DNA of 13,200 nucleotides from Alphaproteobacteria bacterium (GTDB taxonomy: Bacteria; Pseudomonadota; Alphaproteobacteria; RF32; CAG-239). The translations under genes were made by a program, and so were the position numbers. This document shows, piece by piece, positions 1 to 6,908 of the stretch (the stretch's first letter is position 1; each line of letters opens with the position of its first letter). The DNA is taken from assembly GCA_017546885.1 (NCBI GenBank), contig JAFYRQ010000024.1, positions 1-13,200 of the forward strand. The letters are read 5' to 3'. The notes beneath the pieces are model-generated. The model did not search any database, was not told the origin of the DNA, and saw nothing but the letters and a program-made list of their open reading frames with translations.

Positions 1-1783
1 ATTTGTTTTGTCGGCAGGACATGGCTCTATGTTAATGTACTCTGTTTTATATTTAATGGGCTATCCGGATATTTCGATTGAAGACATCAAAAACTTTCGT
101 CAGTTCCAAGCTAAAACAGCAGGACACCCGGAATATAATCACCTATCCGGTATTGATATGACTACCGGACCTTTAGGGCAGGGTATTACTTCTGCGGTCG
201 GTATGGCTTTGGCTGAACGTAAAATAAATGCTCAATATGGTGATGATTTGTGTAATCACTATACTTATGTTATTGCCGGAGATGGTTGCTTAATGGAAGG
301 AATTTCAGAAGAAGCAATTGCTATTGCCGGGCATTTGAAATTGAATAAGCTTATCGTATTTTGGGATAACAATAATATAACAATCGACGGAACTGTTGAT
401 AAGGCTAGCTCTGTTGACCAAGTAAAACGTTTTGAAGCTGCCGGTTGGAATGTTATTGAAATAAACGGTCACAAGCATAAAGAAATTGCAAAAGCGATAG
501 AAAAAGCCCAAAAATCTAAAAAGCCGACACTTATTGCATGTAAGACGACCATTGGCTTTGGTGCTCCGACTAAATGCGGAACATCTTCTTGCCATGGCGC
601 TCCTTTAGGTGCAGAAGAATTATCGGCAATGAAGAAAGAAATTAATTGGAATTATGAGCCGTTTGAAGTTCCGGCCGAGGCATTGCAAGCATGGAGAAGT
701 TCTTCCGATCGCAATATGAAAGAATATACACGTTGGAACGAATTGCTCAAACAAAATAAAGAATTTGCGGATGTAATAAGCAATAAATTACCGCAAAATT
801 GGGATGCAAACCTCAATTCATTAAAGCAACAAGCGATTGATGAACAAACTAAGGTTGCAACTCGTAAAGCATCACAGATGTGTATTGAAAAAATTGTTCC
901 GGAAATTCCGCAAATTGTCGGAGGTTCTGCCGATTTAGCCGCTTCTAACCTTACTTTTGTAAAAGGTATGAAAACAATTACGGCAGAGGATTATAACGGA
1001 AATAATGTTATGTACGGAATTAGAGAGCATGCTATGGCAGCCATTATGAACGGCATGACCTTGCACGGAGGTGTAATTCCTTATGGCGGAACGTTCTTTG
1101 TATTTTCTGACTATATGCGCCCGTCTATCAGATTGTCTGCTTTGATGGGATTGCGTGTAATTTATGTTCTTACTCACGATTCAATCGGAGTAGGCGAAGA
1201 CGGTCCGACACATCAACCTATTGAACATTTGGCATCATATCGTGCAATGCCTAATGTTTTGATGTTCCGTCCTTGTGATGTTGTGGAAACAGCAGAGGCA
1301 TGGCAGATCTCCGTTGAAACAGAAAATAAGCCGAGTTTATTAGCTCTTTCTCGTCAAAATCTTCCGACTTTAAGAAAGAATAGTGATGAAAATTTAAGTG
1401 CAAAAGGCGGATATATCATTTCTGATACTTCAGAAGGTAAAGATCGTCAGGCAACGATTATTGCAACCGGCTCTGAAGTGTCAATCGCTGTTGAAGCTCA
1501 AACAAAATTGCGTGAGCAAGGAATAGAAGTAGCTGTTGTTTCAATGCCTTGTACAGAGCTTTTTGATGCTCAAGACAAAGCATACAGGGATGAAGTTTTG
1601 GGCAATGCCCCCAGAGTTGTGGTTGAAGCAGCTTCTCCGTTCGGTTGGGATAAATATATAGGAGAAAAAGGTGAAATAATAGGTATTGACGGATTTGGTG
1701 CATCTGCTCCTGCCGGCGAACTTTATAAATACTTTGGTTTAACCGCAGAAAATGTGGCCGAAACAGTAAAGAAATATTGTTAG
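1..1783 (+). CDS. tkt: Transketolase (5' end cut by window edge)
   Basis: Thiamine-diphosphate enzyme that moves two-carbon ketol units between sugar phosphates in the cytosolic non-oxidative pentose phosphate pathway. The reading frame is already open at base 2 (F-V-L-S-A-G-H-G-S-M). About 60 N-terminal residues are therefore missing, and the TTG at 8 is not the true start. Visible family motifs in order: AGHGSM, GPLGQG, the ThDP/metal motif GDGCLMEG followed by DNNN, CHGAP, the pyrimidine-domain YGIREHAM with the catalytic Glu, YGGTFFVFSDYMR, THDSIGVGEDGPTHQP, SRQNLP, and a C-terminal domain with ASPFGWDKYIG. The visible 594 residues plus the missing part fit the usual length of about 660. 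The gene ends 6 bases before the stop of a convergent gene, and no terminator hairpin lies between them. Family assignment is firm. Confidence 0.97.
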   Translation, partial: FVLSAGHGSMLMYSVLYLMGYPDISIEDIKNFRQFQAKTAGHPEYNHLSGIDMTTGPLGQGITSAVGMALAERKINAQYGDDLCNHYTYVIAGDGCLMEGISEEAIAIAGHLKLNKLIVFWDNNNITIDGTVDKASSVDQVKRFEAAGWNVIEINGHKHKEIAKAIEKAQKSKKPTLIACKTTIGFGAPTKCGTSSCHGAPLGAEELSAMKKEINWNYEPFEVPAEALQAWRSSSDRNMKEYTRWNELLKQNKEFADVISNKLPQNWDANLNSLKQQAIDEQTKVATRKASQMCIEKIVPEIPQIVGGSADLAASNLTFVKGMKTITAEDYNGNNVMYGIREHAMAAIMNGMTLHGGVIPYGGTFFVFSDYMRPSIRLSALMGLRVIYVLTHDSIGVGEDGPTHQPIEHLASYRAMPNVLMFRPCDVVETAEAWQISVETENKPSLLALSRQNLPTLRKNSDENLSAKGGYIISDTSEGKDRQATIIATGSEVSIAVEAQTKLREQGIEVAVVSMPCTELFDAQDKAYRDEVLGNAPRVVVEAASPFGWDKYIGEKGEIIGIDGFGASAPAGELYKYFGLTAENVAETVKKYC

Positions 1784-1789
1784 TATCGA

Positions 1790-2890
1790 TTATCGGCCGT
1801 TGTTTTGCAGGGCTTTCGCTTGTAGCGGAGGCTCTGCTTTTTGTTCTTGTAGTTGTCTTCTTTCGGCGGCATCTTTTACCGCTTCAGTGAGTTTTACATC
1901 GGGTATGATACCTTCGGATATGTAGTTTAGATTAATTAACTTACCATCCCAAATAAATGTATAAATTTTATCCAATGCTTTGTCATACTCGCTTTTTTGC
2001 CCTTTAGACATAGGCTTATGAGAAGTTAGTTTTTTGATAGCATAATCCTGATAATTGTGTTTATGCTTCTTTTCCCATATTTCTAACATTGATTTAACAA
2101 TAAAATATTGTTCTTGTTCAATATCTTTAGGGTTTTCGCTCAGAGGATTTATTTTTCCTTGTCGAACAGCTTTACCGTAAAAAGCAAAATCACCGTAAAA
2201 GATATTTGTTTTACCTTCTTGTTGATATTGCTCCCTTAAAAATAACAAGCTGTTTATTCTTGAACCTATTTCATCATGAGCGCAAATTTTTGCAAATTCT
2301 TCGGTTGTTAAATTATATTCAAAAACACCTCGTTTAGTTATGTCCGACAATATAAACATATCGTTATTTTGGGTATCAGGATTGGTGTTTTGGTGCCAAA
2401 ACTCATGAGCTTTTATAGCTCCTCTTTTGGTTTCGGCATTATGATATTTTGCAAAACTGGCAATCATTCGTTTTTCTTTGGGCGAAAGATTGGGAATTGA
2501 TAAGGTATCCGGATTTATATGAGTGATTACTACCTGTTTTTTACCGTCAATTCGCTGATAATAGCCATAAGTAATCATCTGGCTTAAATCACCTGAAAAA
2601 TCTACGGTATCGGATAAGTGAGGTGCTTTTTTTACATAGTCGCTGATGCTGTTGATAACACCATAACGAAAGGCATCGGTCATAGAGTAACTGATGAGAG
2701 CTTCTTTATTTTTCTGTATTTCATCTAATGAGTATGTCGGCGATTTATCGACAACAGTTATGAGGTCTTTTTTCGCATTATCTTTTTTTCTGAAAAAGCT
2801 GTTGTAAGACAATACTAAAGAACTGCCGACTATAAGTCCGCATACAAACCACTTTTTGAATTTCTTATTTAATTTACCGACGTTTTCCAT
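1790..2890 (-). CDS. Membrane-anchored putative HExxH metallopeptidase-like protein
   Basis: I do not recognise this family. The chosen start (ATG at 2890) follows an AAAGGA ribosome site and lies 19 bases downstream of a TATAAT box, giving 366 residues. A longer in-frame start at 2986 would read through the promoter and is unlikely. Residues about 14-30 form one hydrophobic segment after a basic N-terminus (KLNKKFKK), so the bulk is probably anchored in the inner membrane and faces the periplasm. Residues 162-166 read HEFWH, matching the zinc-binding HExxH motif of gluzincin-type peptidases. The helix containing H205, D206 and E207 could supply the third ligand, as in families with a downstream Glu. 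The C-terminus is charged and Gln/Ala-rich. Peptidase activity is inference from the motif only. The gene sits between tkt and fba but on the opposite strand, so it is not part of their operon. Confidence 0.75.
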   Translation of the reverse strand: MENVGKLNKKFKKWFVCGLIVGSSLVLSYNSFFRKKDNAKKDLITVVDKSPTYSLDEIQKNKEALISYSMTDAFRYGVINSISDYVKKAPHLSDTVDFSGDLSQMITYGYYQRIDGKKQVVITHINPDTLSIPNLSPKEKRMIASFAKYHNAETKRGAIKAHEFWHQNTNPDTQNNDMFILSDITKRGVFEYNLTTEEFAKICAHDEIGSRINSLLFLREQYQQEGKTNIFYGDFAFYGKAVRQGKINPLSENPKDIEQEQYFIVKSMLEIWEKKHKHNYQDYAIKKLTSHKPMSKGQKSEYDKALDKIYTFIWDGKLINLNYISEGIIPDVKLTEAVKDAAERRQLQEQKAEPPLQAKALQNNGR

Positions 2891-2909
2891 TTTGTCCTTT
2901 CTTGACAAA

Positions 2910-2938
2910 ATTATACACTCACTTTTATTTATTATCCA
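2910..2938 (-). promoter_or_regulatory. Sigma-70-like promoter of the HExxH gene
   Basis: A perfect TATAAT (plus-strand 2910-2915) lies 17 bases from TGGATA (2933-2938, a 4/6 match to TTGACA). It is placed 19 bases upstream of the chosen ATG at 2890 and supports that shorter start. Confidence 0.55.
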
Positions 2939-2955
2939 GTAAAAAATAAAAAAAC

Positions 2956-2983
2956 TTGCAAAAAAAGATGGTCTGGCTATACT
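2956..2983 (+). promoter_or_regulatory. Probable fba promoter
   Basis: TTGCAA (2956-2961) and TATACT (2978-2983) are separated by 16 bases. They lie 35 bases upstream of the fba start and are divergent from the promoter of the neighbouring minus-strand gene, so the 128-base gap serves both genes. Confidence 0.5.
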
Positions 2984-3018
2984 CACGGCAGAGTTAAAAA
3001 ATTTTAAGGAGAAAATAT

Positions 3019-4068
3019 ATGCCTTTAGTTACTATGCGTCAAATTTTAGACCATGCTGCCGAGAATAATTATGGTGTTCCGGCATTTAACATCAATGATA
3101 TGGAACAAGTTATTGCGGTTTTGCAAGCTGCTCGCAAAGTTAATGCTCCGGTTATTTTGCAAACTTCAACCGGTGCTCGTAAATTTGCCGGTGACCCGAT
3201 GATTCGTCACATGGTTGCTGCCGGAATTGAAATGTTCCCTGAATTGCCGATTTGTATTCACCAAGACCATGGTGCTTCTGTAGATATTTGTCAATCAGCA
3301 ATCGTTAACGGCTATTCTTCTGTTATGATGGATGGTTCTTTGGAAGCAGACGGAAAAACTCCTTCATCTTTCGAATATAACGTAAAAGTAACTAAAGATG
3401 TTGTTGCTCGTGCTCATGCCGTAGGTGCTTCCGTTGAAGGTGAATTAGGTGTTATCGGTTCTTTGGAAACCGGTCAAGGCGACAAAGAAGACGGACATGG
3501 TGCAGAAGGTGTAATCGATAAGAAACGTCTTGTTACCGACCCTGATGAAGCTGCTCGTTTCGTTGCAGAAACAAAATTGGATGCTTTGGCTGTTGCTGTT
3601 GGTACATCACATGGTGCATATAAATTTACACGTAAGCCTACCGGTGATATTTTGGCAATTGATGTAATTGAAAAAATTCATGCAAAATTACCTAATACTC
3701 ACATGGTTATGCACGGTTCTTCTTCTGTTCCTCAAGAATTGCAAGATTTGATTAATGCTTATGGCGGTGCAATTCCTCAAACTTTCGGTGTTCCTGTTGA
3801 AGAAATCGTTCGCGGTATTAAATCAGGCGTTCGCAAAGTTAACGTTGATACAGACTGCCGTATGGCTATTACCGGAGCAATTCGTAAGCTCTTTGCTGAA
3901 AATCCGAAAGAATTTGATCCGCGTAAATATCTCAAACCGGCTATTGAAGAAATGCAAAAAGTTTGTGAAGCTCGCTATATTTCGTTCGGTGCAGCAGAAC
4001 AAGCAAGCAAAATTAAAGTTATTCCGATGTCTGAAATGGCAAAACGCTACGCATCCGGCGAACTTTAA
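3019..4068 (+). CDS. fba: Class II fructose-bisphosphate aldolase (subtype IIB)
   Basis: Zinc-dependent aldolase that reversibly cleaves fructose-1,6-bisphosphate to dihydroxyacetone phosphate and glyceraldehyde-3-phosphate in glycolysis and gluconeogenesis. The 349-residue length and sequence resemble the Calvin-cycle-type IIB subfamily, which is widespread in Alphaproteobacteria and does not by itself imply carbon fixation. Visible features: YGVPAFNINDMEQ (18-30), the catalytic Asp and zinc His in HQDHGAS (D83, H84), EGELGVIG around E142, the zinc ligand H198 in VGTSHGAYKF, H232 in MHGSSSVP, and the phosphate-binding NVDTDCRMA. A strong AAGGAGA ribosome site precedes the ATG, and codon use is AT-rich, as expected for a highly expressed gene here. 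A terminator hairpin follows the stop by 13 bases. No other Calvin-cycle genes are visible. Confidence 0.97.
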   Translation: MPLVTMRQILDHAAENNYGVPAFNINDMEQVIAVLQAARKVNAPVILQTSTGARKFAGDPMIRHMVAAGIEMFPELPICIHQDHGASVDICQSAIVNGYSSVMMDGSLEADGKTPSSFEYNVKVTKDVVARAHAVGASVEGELGVIGSLETGQGDKEDGHGAEGVIDKKRLVTDPDEAARFVAETKLDALAVAVGTSHGAYKFTRKPTGDILAIDVIEKIHAKLPNTHMVMHGSSSVPQELQDLINAYGGAIPQTFGVPVEEIVRGIKSGVRKVNVDTDCRMAITGAIRKLFAENPKEFDPRKYLKPAIEEMQKVCEARYISFGAAEQASKIKVIPMSEMAKRYASGEL

Positions 4069-4081
4069 TATAAAGTCAAAT

Positions 4082-4113
4082 AAAAAACCTCTCGTTTTTA
4101 TGAGAGGTTTTTT
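4082..4113. terminator. Bidirectional Rho-independent terminator
   Basis: Perfect 12-bp stem (4082-4093 with 4102-4113), AAAAAACCTCTC pairing with GAGAGGTTTTTT around an 8-base loop. It has a T-run on both strands, so it can stop fba from the left and the convergent 428-residue gene from the right. Confidence 0.9.
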
Positions 4114-4118
4114 ATTGC

Positions 4119-5405
4119 TTATTTTTCAAAATTTATTGCAGCAGCAGTTCGAATTATATCAAATTTTTGTTTTGACAGAGCTGCAAGGCGTTTATTTATT
4201 TTAGCCTTTTCAGGTTCGTCAACAATACGCAACATTTGATTATATGCCCGTTCTTGAATACTTATTTTTTCCCTTGGCGTAAGGTCGTCTTTTCTTACTC
4301 CTTTAAGCGCCTCGTCTATTAAAAATTTTCCTTGAGCTCCCATTTTTTCGGCAGCACCGAGCAATATTGAATATCTGCCGTATCCTTCAACTGACATGGC
4401 AATAGCATATTTTGTCATACCCCAGTCTTCCATTTTATGTGCGGAGTATTGTGCTGTTGCCAAACTCTCTAAAGTCAATCGTCTGTCATCAGGGGTATAA
4501 GAATATTCTGCCGCCATCGAAAGATGATGGATTGCTTTTTCTAAATCTTTAGATTTTTGTGAGCTTTCAGAAGTATAACCGATGACATGTGATCGTTCAG
4601 AATAAATGCTGCCCAGTTCAGAGTGTAATTTGAACAAAGTTCTGGGGTCATCGGTTTTGCCCAAAGCATTTTTATACGCAACAGTTACTTTCTTCTTTTC
4701 TGCCGAACGAGGAGATAATCTTTTGTCGCAAGCACTTATAACTTTGTAGTCGTCAGCATAAAATAAGGCACGTTCCAAAAATTTCAATTCTGGCCCTTCT
4801 GCATAGGCTGTATCCTTTGGTGATACTCGGCGATAGTTGTTAGCCGTATTCAAGAAAATTTTTGAGCGAACATTTCCTGATAAGAAATAGGTGAAATCTT
4901 CCATTTTTTCAAACGCATTATCAAGCTGTAGAGATGTTGCACAAGTGTCGCAAACATTTACATTTGTTAAAAAGTCAACGGCTGTTTGCATATCCTTTAC
5001 TTGAGAAACACGATGAAAAGCCACATTTGTCAGGGAATCGGTCTGATTATACTGTTTCAATGTTTCAATGGCTTGAGTATCTTCTTCGTTATAGAAGCCG
5101 CAGAACAAAATTGTATCCAACAATTTTTCATCATCGCCATCGAGCCTTGCTTCAGCTAAATCCTCAAATAAACCGCGCAATCCTTCTTCATAGATAATAT
5201 TATCTATTTTTTCTGCATCTTTTTTGATGTCAAATCCGCTGTCTTTGGCAATGGTTTTGACTATATTTGGAAACTGAGATTTTGTTTCTTCAATCAGCAA
5301 GGTTTTAAATTCTTCATTTGTCAAAGCCGGAGGGCATTTGATTTTTATTTGTTCCGATTCTTGATTTTCCGATTCTTGAAATTCTGTGTTTTCATCGTCT
5401 TGCAT
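4119..5405 (-). CDS. Unrecognised helical (TPR-like) cytosolic protein, 428 residues
   Basis: I cannot assign a family. There is no signal peptide or membrane segment, so it is probably cytosolic. The N-terminal 20 residues are very acidic and repeat the theme ESENQESEQ. The rest looks almost entirely alpha-helical, with Ala/Leu/Tyr-spaced helix pairs, for example residues 255-350 (DPRTLFKLHSELGSIYSE, then KAIHHLSMAAEYS and ESLATAQYSAH). These resemble degenerate tetratricopeptide repeats and suggest a protein-protein interaction role. A CDTC pair (C152, C155) plus C102 could bind a metal or form a disulfide, but the context is not a recognisable zinc ribbon. The start has a good AGAGGA site 7 bases upstream. 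The gene stands alone, with its own promoter, and is closed by the shared hairpin next to fba. Function unknown. Confidence 0.85.
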   Translation of the reverse strand: MQDDENTEFQESENQESEQIKIKCPPALTNEEFKTLLIEETKSQFPNIVKTIAKDSGFDIKKDAEKIDNIIYEEGLRGLFEDLAEARLDGDDEKLLDTILFCGFYNEEDTQAIETLKQYNQTDSLTNVAFHRVSQVKDMQTAVDFLTNVNVCDTCATSLQLDNAFEKMEDFTYFLSGNVRSKIFLNTANNYRRVSPKDTAYAEGPELKFLERALFYADDYKVISACDKRLSPRSAEKKKVTVAYKNALGKTDDPRTLFKLHSELGSIYSERSHVIGYTSESSQKSKDLEKAIHHLSMAAEYSYTPDDRRLTLESLATAQYSAHKMEDWGMTKYAIAMSVEGYGRYSILLGAAEKMGAQGKFLIDEALKGVRKDDLTPREKISIQERAYNQMLRIVDEPEKAKINKRLAALSKQKFDIIRTAAAINFEK

Positions 5406-5436
5406 GGCTAATCCTCTTTTGATATTGATATTAACA

Positions 5437-5465
5437 ATAGTGCCTTAAAATACTGCATTTGTCAA
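5437..5465 (-). promoter_or_regulatory. Candidate promoter of the 428-residue gene
   Basis: A perfect TTGACA (plus-strand 5460-5465) is followed after 17 bases by a weak CACTAT (5437-5442, 3/6 match). The -10 box is poor, so the exact start is uncertain. Confidence 0.35.
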
Positions 5466-5482
5466 TGTTGAAGCCTTTTATG

Positions 5483-5515
5483 AAAAAAAGGGCATCTTAT
5501 AAAAATAAGACGCCC
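5483..5515 (-). terminator. Rho-independent terminator on the minus strand
   Basis: On the minus strand, GGGC plus one mismatch plus TCTTAT pair around a 4-base loop (plus-strand arms 5490-5500 and 5505-5515). Seven T follow (plus-strand A-run 5483-5489). There is no T-run on the plus strand. It lies 110 bases beyond the ferritin-like gene and closes either its 3' UTR or a separate small RNA. Confidence 0.8.
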
Positions 5516-5594
5516 TATCATCCCTAAAACTAATTATTTGGAGTTGCGATATCTTAGGGAGAAAAATAAAATAGAATAAAATGTATGTGATTTT
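5483..5594 (-). ncRNA. Candidate small RNA or structured 3' UTR downstream of the ferritin-like gene
   Basis: The 220-base gap between two minus-strand genes has no credible ORF, but it holds a promoter-like pair at 5601-5629 and ends in a strong terminator at 5483-5515. Transcription from that promoter would give an RNA of about 110 nt. Within it, a 7-bp inverted repeat, TCCCTAA (5521-5527) with TTAGGGA (5554-5560), encloses 26 bases ahead of the terminator hairpin. This layout (unstructured A/U-rich 5' end, stem, terminator) fits a bacterial trans-acting sRNA. It could equally be the 3' UTR of the ferritin-like mRNA. I do not recognise a known RNA family. Confidence 0.35.
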
Positions 5595-5600
5595 GTCATA

Positions 5601-5629
5601 AACATAATCTTTTTTGTTTAATTTGTCAA
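5601..5629 (-). promoter_or_regulatory. Promoter-like element overlapping the ferritin-like gene stop
   Basis: A perfect TTGACA (plus-strand 5624-5629) overlaps the TGA stop of the ferritin-like gene. TATGTT (5601-5606, 4/6) follows at exactly 17 bases. No gene starts downstream before the terminator, so it would drive the candidate small RNA. Confidence 0.4.
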
Positions 5630-6153
5630 ATGGTTTGTTCGCAGTTGTTGACAGTTTTTAAATAGGTTTTATATCTTTCAATATCTGCCAAAAAGTTTTC
5701 CCAATCTTGTTCGTGATCAATCTCTTCCTGTAAAATTTCGATTGAAATACGATAAGTTTCGTGGTCTTTACCGAAACACATATCGCAGATTTGTTGGTAG
5801 CGCGAAATTGCGCAACGTTCCGATTCTAAATTTTGTTTGAGCAAGGATATAACATCGTCGTCAACAGGTGTCTCATATTTACATTTTGCATATTTTTCCC
5901 ATTCTGCCGGTGCAAGTAAAGGAACTCCTCCCAGTTGAATAATTCTTGTAGCTATCTTTTCTGCATGTTCCAACTCTTCTTTTGCATGTTTTTCAAATTC
6001 TTCTTGCACATTTGGCCCCATAAAACCGCATATAATTTTAGCTCCAATCCAATATTGATAATAAGCCAACCATTCTTCAGCAAAAGCAACGTTTAACAAT
6101 TCGAGCAAATTCTTGTGGTCAAGATTAACAATTTTTTGAGCTGATTGTCCCAT
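5626..6153 (-). CDS. Ferritin-like di-iron protein, possibly Dps-like (DPSL/thioferritin) type
   Basis: Four-helix ferritin-superfamily protein of 175 residues that likely oxidises and stores iron or detoxifies peroxide in the cytosol. Metal ligands fit the bacterioferritin pattern: E27 in AEEWLAYYQY, E60xxH63 in KEELEHAEK, E110 or E112 in NLESERC, and E144xxH147 in EEIDHEQDW. The 33-residue spacing E27-E60 equals that of bacterioferritin (E18-E51). Cysteines C114 (ESERCAISRY) and C123/C126 (QICDMC) sit near the third and fourth helices, recalling the cysteine pair of DPSL proteins, but I cannot prove this subfamily. There is no obvious haem-binding Met. The ribosome site GGAGAG precedes the ATG. 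The gene is divergent from rpe and stands alone. No clear Fur box was recognised in the 107-base upstream gap. Confidence 0.85.
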   Translation of the reverse strand: MGQSAQKIVNLDHKNLLELLNVAFAEEWLAYYQYWIGAKIICGFMGPNVQEEFEKHAKEELEHAEKIATRIIQLGGVPLLAPAEWEKYAKCKYETPVDDDVISLLKQNLESERCAISRYQQICDMCFGKDHETYRISIEILQEEIDHEQDWENFLADIERYKTYLKTVNNCEQTI

Positions 6154-6228
6154 TTTTCTCTCCGTAAATTTATGTTGATACTCACTTTTAGATAATTGCT
6201 GTTAAAGAAAAATCAATATATTATAAAT

Positions 6229-6234
6229 ATAATC
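6229..6234 (+). promoter_or_regulatory. Possible -10 box for the rpe operon
   Basis: TATAAT lies 26 bases upstream of the rpe ATG. The nearest -35-like hexamer, TTAAAG at 6203-6208, gives a 20-base spacer, so only the -10 is supported. Confidence 0.35.
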
Positions 6235-6260
6235 TGTTCATTAGACATTGGAGTAAGATA

Positions 6261-6908
6261 ATGGTTTTAATATCTCCCAGTATATTGTCGGCAGATTTCG
6301 GCAATTTGCGCCAAGAAGTTAAGAGGTTAGCTGATAGTGGTGCGGACTGGATACATTTAGATGTTATGGACGGTCATTTTGTGCCGAATTTAACTTTTGG
6401 TCCGCAGGTGATTAAATCGTTGCGCTCCGCTACAAGTTTGGTTTTTGATACACATTTAATGGTAAATAATCCGGATAAGATGATACCATGGTTTGCAGAT
6501 GCCGGAGCAGATATTATAACCGTGCATTATGAGGCATGTGAGGATGTGGTTAAAACACTCACTACAATACGAAATCTCGGGAAAAAAGCCGGATTATCAC
6601 TTCGTCCGCAAACAGATTATAAAGTTTTGGAAAATATCATAGATTATGTCGATTTGATTTTGGTTATGACGGTTAATCCCGGTTTTGGCGGACAAAGTTT
6701 TATGTCAGACCAATTAGAGAAAATATCATCGATTCGTAAAATAATCGGAAACAGAAAAATTTGGTTGGAAGTTGACGGAGGAATCAATCCGACAACAGCA
6801 AGTTTATGTGTAGATGCCGGAGCAGATGTTTTGGTTGCCGGAAGCTCTGTATTCAAAACACCGGACTATGCAAAAAATATATTATCTCTCAAAAATAAGG
6901 AGGAATAA
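6261..6908 (+). CDS. rpe: Ribulose-phosphate 3-epimerase
   Basis: Interconverts ribulose-5-phosphate and xylulose-5-phosphate, supplying the ketose donor for transketolase in the pentose phosphate pathway. A TIM barrel of 215 residues, the usual size. Visible motifs: SPSILSADFGNL at the N-terminus, IHLDVMDGHFVPN with metal/catalytic H32 and D34, the metal ligand H65 in FDTHLMV, MTVNPGFGGQ (136-145), and the second catalytic Asp D172 in EVDGGIN. The phosphate-binding end reads DVLVAGSSVF. A GGAG ribosome site precedes the ATG. The TAA stop is immediately followed by the ATG of a response regulator, so the two are surely co-transcribed. Assignment is firm. Confidence 0.97.
   Translation: MVLISPSILSADFGNLRQEVKRLADSGADWIHLDVMDGHFVPNLTFGPQVIKSLRSATSLVFDTHLMVNNPDKMIPWFADAGADIITVHYEACEDVVKTLTTIRNLGKKAGLSLRPQTDYKVLENIIDYVDLILVMTVNPGFGGQSFMSDQLEKISSIRKIIGNRKIWLEVDGGINPTTASLCVDAGADVLVAGSSVFKTPDYAKNILSLKNKEE
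6897..6905 (+). promoter_or_regulatory. Strong ribosome binding site inside the rpe 3' end
   Basis: AAGGAGGAA overlaps the last codons of rpe and lies 3 bases before the regulator ATG at 6909. The zero-base stop/start junction (TAA directly followed by ATG) suggests translational coupling. Confidence 0.8.

Noticed and set aside
8..10. TTG at base 8 as a transketolase start
   Set aside because: The frame is open to the window edge, and the residues before it (FV) match the conserved transketolase FVLSAGHGS. The gene is truncated instead.
2891..2986. N-terminal extension of the HExxH protein from the ATG at 2986
   Set aside because: It would overlap a good promoter and has no ribosome site. 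The ATG at 2890 has AAAGGA upstream and begins a normal membrane-anchor sequence.
3755..4204. 149-codon plus-strand reading frame over the fba 3' end
   Set aside because: It lies in another frame of fba, runs through the terminator and has no ribosome site.
5480..5527. 15-codon ORF starting ATGAAAAAAAGG on the plus strand
   Set aside because: It is formed by the terminator hairpin and A-run and has no upstream ribosome site.
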